64,000 nucleotides of DNA from G963663775 sp963663775 (GTDB lineage Bacteria; Bacillota; Clostridia; Oscillospirales; Butyricicoccaceae): positions 372,001 to 436,000 of the forward strand of contig OY760624.1 in the NCBI GenBank assembly GCA_963663775.1, read 5' to 3'. Each line of letters starts with the position of its first letter. Within the stretch, counting starts at the first letter, position 1. Under the pieces are notes generated by a model. It worked only from the letters and a program-made list of their open reading frames with translations. It was not told where the DNA came from and made no database searches. Below are positions 57,529 through 64,000 of the stretch, piece after piece. The position numbers and the translations under genes were made by a program.

Positions 57529-57539
57529 ACCTAAAATAG

Positions 57540-57615
57540 TGGAGCTGCTGATCAGGATTGAACTGACGACCTCATCCTTACCAAGGATGTACTCTACCGA
57601 CTGAGCTACAGCAGC
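57540..57615 (-). tRNA. tRNA-Thr (GGT)
   Basis: 76 bases with encoded CCA. The stem CATCC/GGATG encloses loop TTGGTAA, anticodon GGT. Confidence 0.95.
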
Positions 57616-57635
57616 AAATATGCAGTTTTAAAAAA

Positions 57636-57712
57636 TGGCGACCCGGATGGGGCTCGAACCCACGACCTCTAGCGTGACAGGCTAGCGCTCTAACCAACTG
57701 AGCTACCGGGCC
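57636..57712 (-). tRNA. tRNA-Asp (GTC)
   Basis: 77 bases with encoded CCA. Anticodon loop CTGTCAC gives GTC. Confidence 0.95.
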
Positions 57713-57717
57713 ATATT

Positions 57718-57793
57718 TGGCAGGGGCAGAAGGAATTGAACCCTCGGCACGCGGTTTTGGAGACCGCTGCTCTACCAGCTGAGCTATACCCCT
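57718..57793 (-). tRNA. tRNA-Trp (CCA)
   Basis: 76 bases with encoded CCA. The loop CTCCAAA has anticodon CCA. Confidence 0.95.
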
Positions 57794-57879
57794 TCATAGC
57801 AATTGTATCATCTGTATCCGCATGCAAAAAACGCTGTCACTGGCTTTTCCGATACAAGACAATCTTTCTCGTTTGATTT

Positions 57880-57956
57880 TGGTGGGCCTTCAGGGACTTG
57901 AACCCGGGACCGACCGGTTATGAGCCGGCTGCTCTAACCAACTGAGCTAAAGGCCC
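57880..57956 (-). tRNA. tRNA with CAT anticodon (elongator Met; Ile2 not excluded)
   Basis: 77 bases with encoded CCA. The loop CTCATAA gives CAT. The acceptor GGGCCTT/AAGGCCC is fully paired, so it is not the initiator tRNA. Whether C34 is modified to lysidine (Ile) cannot be decided by eye. Confidence 0.85.
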
Positions 57957-58014
57957 ATAAACATCTTTTTTGATAGAAAAATTGCCGCCACGCTTTGTAG
58001 CGGCAATTTCGGTT

Positions 58015-58090
58015 TGGCTCCTCAAGTTGGACTCGAACCAACGACCCTGCGGTTAACAGCCGCATGCTCTACCAACTGAGCTATTGAGGA
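58015..58090 (-). tRNA. tRNA-Asn (GTT)
   Basis: 76 bases with encoded CCA. Stem TGCGG/CCGCA, loop CTGTTAA, anticodon GTT. Confidence 0.95.
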
Positions 58091-58147
58091 ATGTCTATTT
58101 GCTTCTTCATTTACAAAACATGTGCTCTGCACATGGCATGCTCATCT

Positions 58148-58226
58148 CCGGTCTAAGTGCCGCCTACGGCGGTTGACCTCCGAAACACCACTCTGCGGAG
58201 TGGCGTACCAACTGAGCTATTGAGGA
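58148..58226 (-). pseudogene. tRNA-Asn-like partial duplicate
   Basis: On the minus strand the first 21 bases (58206-58226) are identical to the 5' end of tRNA-Asn (acceptor strand plus D-arm start). The rest is unrelated: a perfect hairpin CCACTC-TGCG-GAGTGG (plus-strand reading, 58188-58203) and another, CCGCC-TAC-GGCGG (58160-58172). There is no T-arm or CCA. The 42-43 bases upstream are also duplicated (58091-58133 and 58227-58268). Confidence 0.7.
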
Positions 58227-58304
58227 CTATCTACTGTTTCTTCATTTACGAAACATGTGCTCTGCACAAAACCTATTCATCAAACAATCTGTCTTTTTGC
58301 AATA

Positions 58305-58341
58305 TGAAGAAAAAAGAGACCGCTTATTATGCGATCTCTTT
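58305..58341 (-). terminator. Terminator after the operon 2 5S rRNA
   Basis: Arms AAAGAGACCGC (58313-58323) and GCGATCTCTTT (58331-58341) with one mismatch, followed on the minus strand by TTTTTTC. It may separate the rRNA transcript from the downstream tRNA cluster. Confidence 0.7.
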
Positions 58342-58344
58342 CGT

Positions 58345-58460
<116 letters not shown>

Positions 58461-58544
58461 TTTCTCTTCAATATCTCGCAAACTGCTTTGCTATGATACC
58501 ATATATACAATCACTTTGTCAAGTGTTTGTTTCTTTTTTATTGC

Positions 58545-58619
58545 TGGTGACCCGTAGGAGAATCGAACTCCTGTTTGCGGCGTGAGAGGCCGCCGTCTTA
58601 ACCGCTTGACCAACGGGCC
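58545..58619 (-). tRNA. tRNA-Glu (CTC)
   Basis: 75 bases with encoded CCA. The stem GCGGC/GCCGC has loop CTCTCAC, anticodon CTC. It lies between 23S and 5S of operon 2. Confidence 0.93.
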
Positions 58620-58654
58620 GTTCCTTCGCTGCTCTTTCCTTCTTGCAAAGGAAA

Positions 58655-58730
58655 TGGTGCACCATCGGGGACTCGAACCCAGGACCCACTGATTAAGAGT
58701 CAGTTGCTCTACCATCTGAGCTAATGGTGC
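58655..58730 (-). tRNA. tRNA-Lys (CTT)
   Basis: 76 bases with encoded CCA. Stem ACTGA/TCAGT, loop CTCTTAA, anticodon CTT. It lies between 23S and 5S of operon 2. Confidence 0.95.
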
Positions 58731-58911
58731 ATTTACTTTTCTTATCACGAATAAAGAAAAGTAAACAAAAGAAAACTGAATCTTTTCTATTCTCTTTTGT
58801 GCTTTCTCTCTCGCTCAAAATCCTGCTCTTTTAGAAGATGTTTTTTACACCCTCAAAACTGAACAATACATACTCGCAAAGCTTATTTTTCGAGATTCAA
58901 CCCAATATTCA

Positions 58912-61759
<2,848 letters not shown>

Positions 61760-62198
61760 TTGCAGCATTTCTGCTACTGTTTATTCTGTAAGACCTAACC
61801 ACGGTCGCGGTTAGGAATTTTCAGCTTAAATTATTGAGTAAATCTCGGTAAAAGTATATTTCTATACTTGTTTTTTTTAGCTTATTGTAGTGATGTCTTG
61901 CGACATCATTTCCCAACAATTTTTGGAAAAACCATTTTATTTTTTATGCTTTATCTCATTCAAGGTAAAGCGGAATAACAAATTAGTTTCCTCTATTGTT
62001 GCTTTTGCTTTCGTTATTGTTCAGTTTTCAAGGTGCAATTTTTTTCTTTTCCTTTCGCAAATTTGACTAAGGTGTATGAAATGCTTCGCATTTCCCTTGC
62101 CACTTTCGCTTCGGTAAGAAAGTGAATTCCCTCGTCCCGTCCGTAGACAAAACTTAGGTTTTCTTTTGCCTACTTTCCTTTTTTCCAAAAGAAAAGTA
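61760..62198 (-). other. 23S-tRNA-Ile spacer of operon 2
   Basis: Same internal spacer as operon 1 with a few changes (one extra T in a T run near 61875 and small changes near 62040-62057). No gene. Confidence 0.7.
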
Positions 62199-62275
62199 TG
62201 GTGGGCTTGAGAGGACTCGAACCTCCGACCTCACGCTTATCAGGCGTGTGCTCTAACCACCTGAGCTACAAGCCC
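62199..62275 (-). tRNA. tRNA-Ile (GAT), operon 2
   Basis: Identical to the operon 1 gene; anticodon GAT, CCA encoded. Confidence 0.95.
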
Positions 62276-62344
62276 ATGTCAGTTTCGGCGCGGTTTTCCG
62301 TTCTTCGCTTCCTTCCGCCCCTTTGTGCGCAATCTTTCGATTGC

Positions 62345-62420
62345 TGGTGGAGATGAGGAGAATCGAACTCCTGACCCCCTGCTTGCAAGGCAGGTGCTCT
62401 CCCAGCTGAGCTACACCCCC
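62345..62420 (-). tRNA. tRNA-Ala (TGC), operon 2
   Basis: Identical to the operon 1 gene; anticodon TGC, CCA encoded. Confidence 0.95.
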
Positions 62421-62608
62421 GTGGTTCACACAGGATCGGAAACTTAGCGTTTCTCTCATTTCCAGTTTGAAGGTACAGTTTTTTGAGGTTTTTGCCACCC
62501 TTGCCAAGGCAAAGGTTTGCACCCTCTAAATTGAACAATGTATTACTTTCAGTTTACCTGAACTCTGTTGACCTAGGATTCGTAAGAACTATTTCATCTT
62601 ACTGGTCT

Positions 62609-64000
<1,392 letters not shown>

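Overview
The window looks like the chromosome of a spore-forming, Gram-positive Clostridia bacterium, probably Oscillospiraceae/Butyricicoccaceae-like; that family guess is an inference from gene content only. Three things support the placement. The division and cell-wall cluster has Clostridia order (mraZ-rsmH-ftsL-PASTA PBP-murE-murF-mraY-ftsW-murG-divIB-DUF881-sbp-ftsZ). Sporulation genes yqfC, yqfD and a ylbJ-like gene are present. MurE carries the DNPR motif of enzymes that add meso-diaminopimelate. Nearly everything reads on the minus strand, including two rRNA operons.

Layout. 1-6.2 kb: carbohydrate region with a partial transketolase N-terminal subunit, a DeoR regulator, a 200-bp MITE-like element, an AraC regulator and two myo-inositol genes, iolB and iolD. 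6.3-11 kb: NfnAB-type flavoprotein pair, an amidase-like/SH3 protein, a VOC protein, and a CorA transporter preceded by a short leader ORF. 11-25.4 kb: the dcw cluster, driven by a mraZ promoter with three GTGG boxes just downstream of the -10. It lacks murD, murC, murB and ftsA. 25.4-36.9 kb: housekeeping block (coiled-coil protein, coaD, rsmD, uvrC, Crh-like HPr, mutS2, recO, era, dgkA, ybeY, phoH, yqfD, yqfC). 37-44.7 kb: ylbJ-like gene, a small four-Cys protein, a D,D-carboxypeptidase, MATE and HAD genes, guaB and an Old-Yellow-Enzyme-like gene.

44.7-50.8 kb is a complete rRNA operon (16S-tRNA-Ala-tRNA-Ile-23S-5S) with tandem promoters. 57.5-64 kb holds a tRNA cluster and a second rRNA operon cut by the window end. 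Between the operons lies an accessory island of about 6.7 kb. It contains a small IS30-like HTH protein, an HTH (replication-initiator-like) gene split by an IS5/IS427-type element, a gene split by a 13-bp tandem duplication, a LexA-controlled Y-family polymerase, a ribbon-helix-helix repressor with its operator, three small ORFs, and about 1 kb of ORF-free DNA with its own promoter and many helices. That last stretch may encode a large structured noncoding RNA.

The points most worth following up are the candidate large RNA at 56.4-57.4 kb, the MgtL-like leader ORF before corA, the HPr paralogue with Tyr at the catalytic His15 position, the partially duplicated tRNA-Asn, the covarying differences between the two rRNA operons, and the exact footprints left by the IS and by the 13-bp duplication. 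All calls come from reading the sequence; no database search was run.
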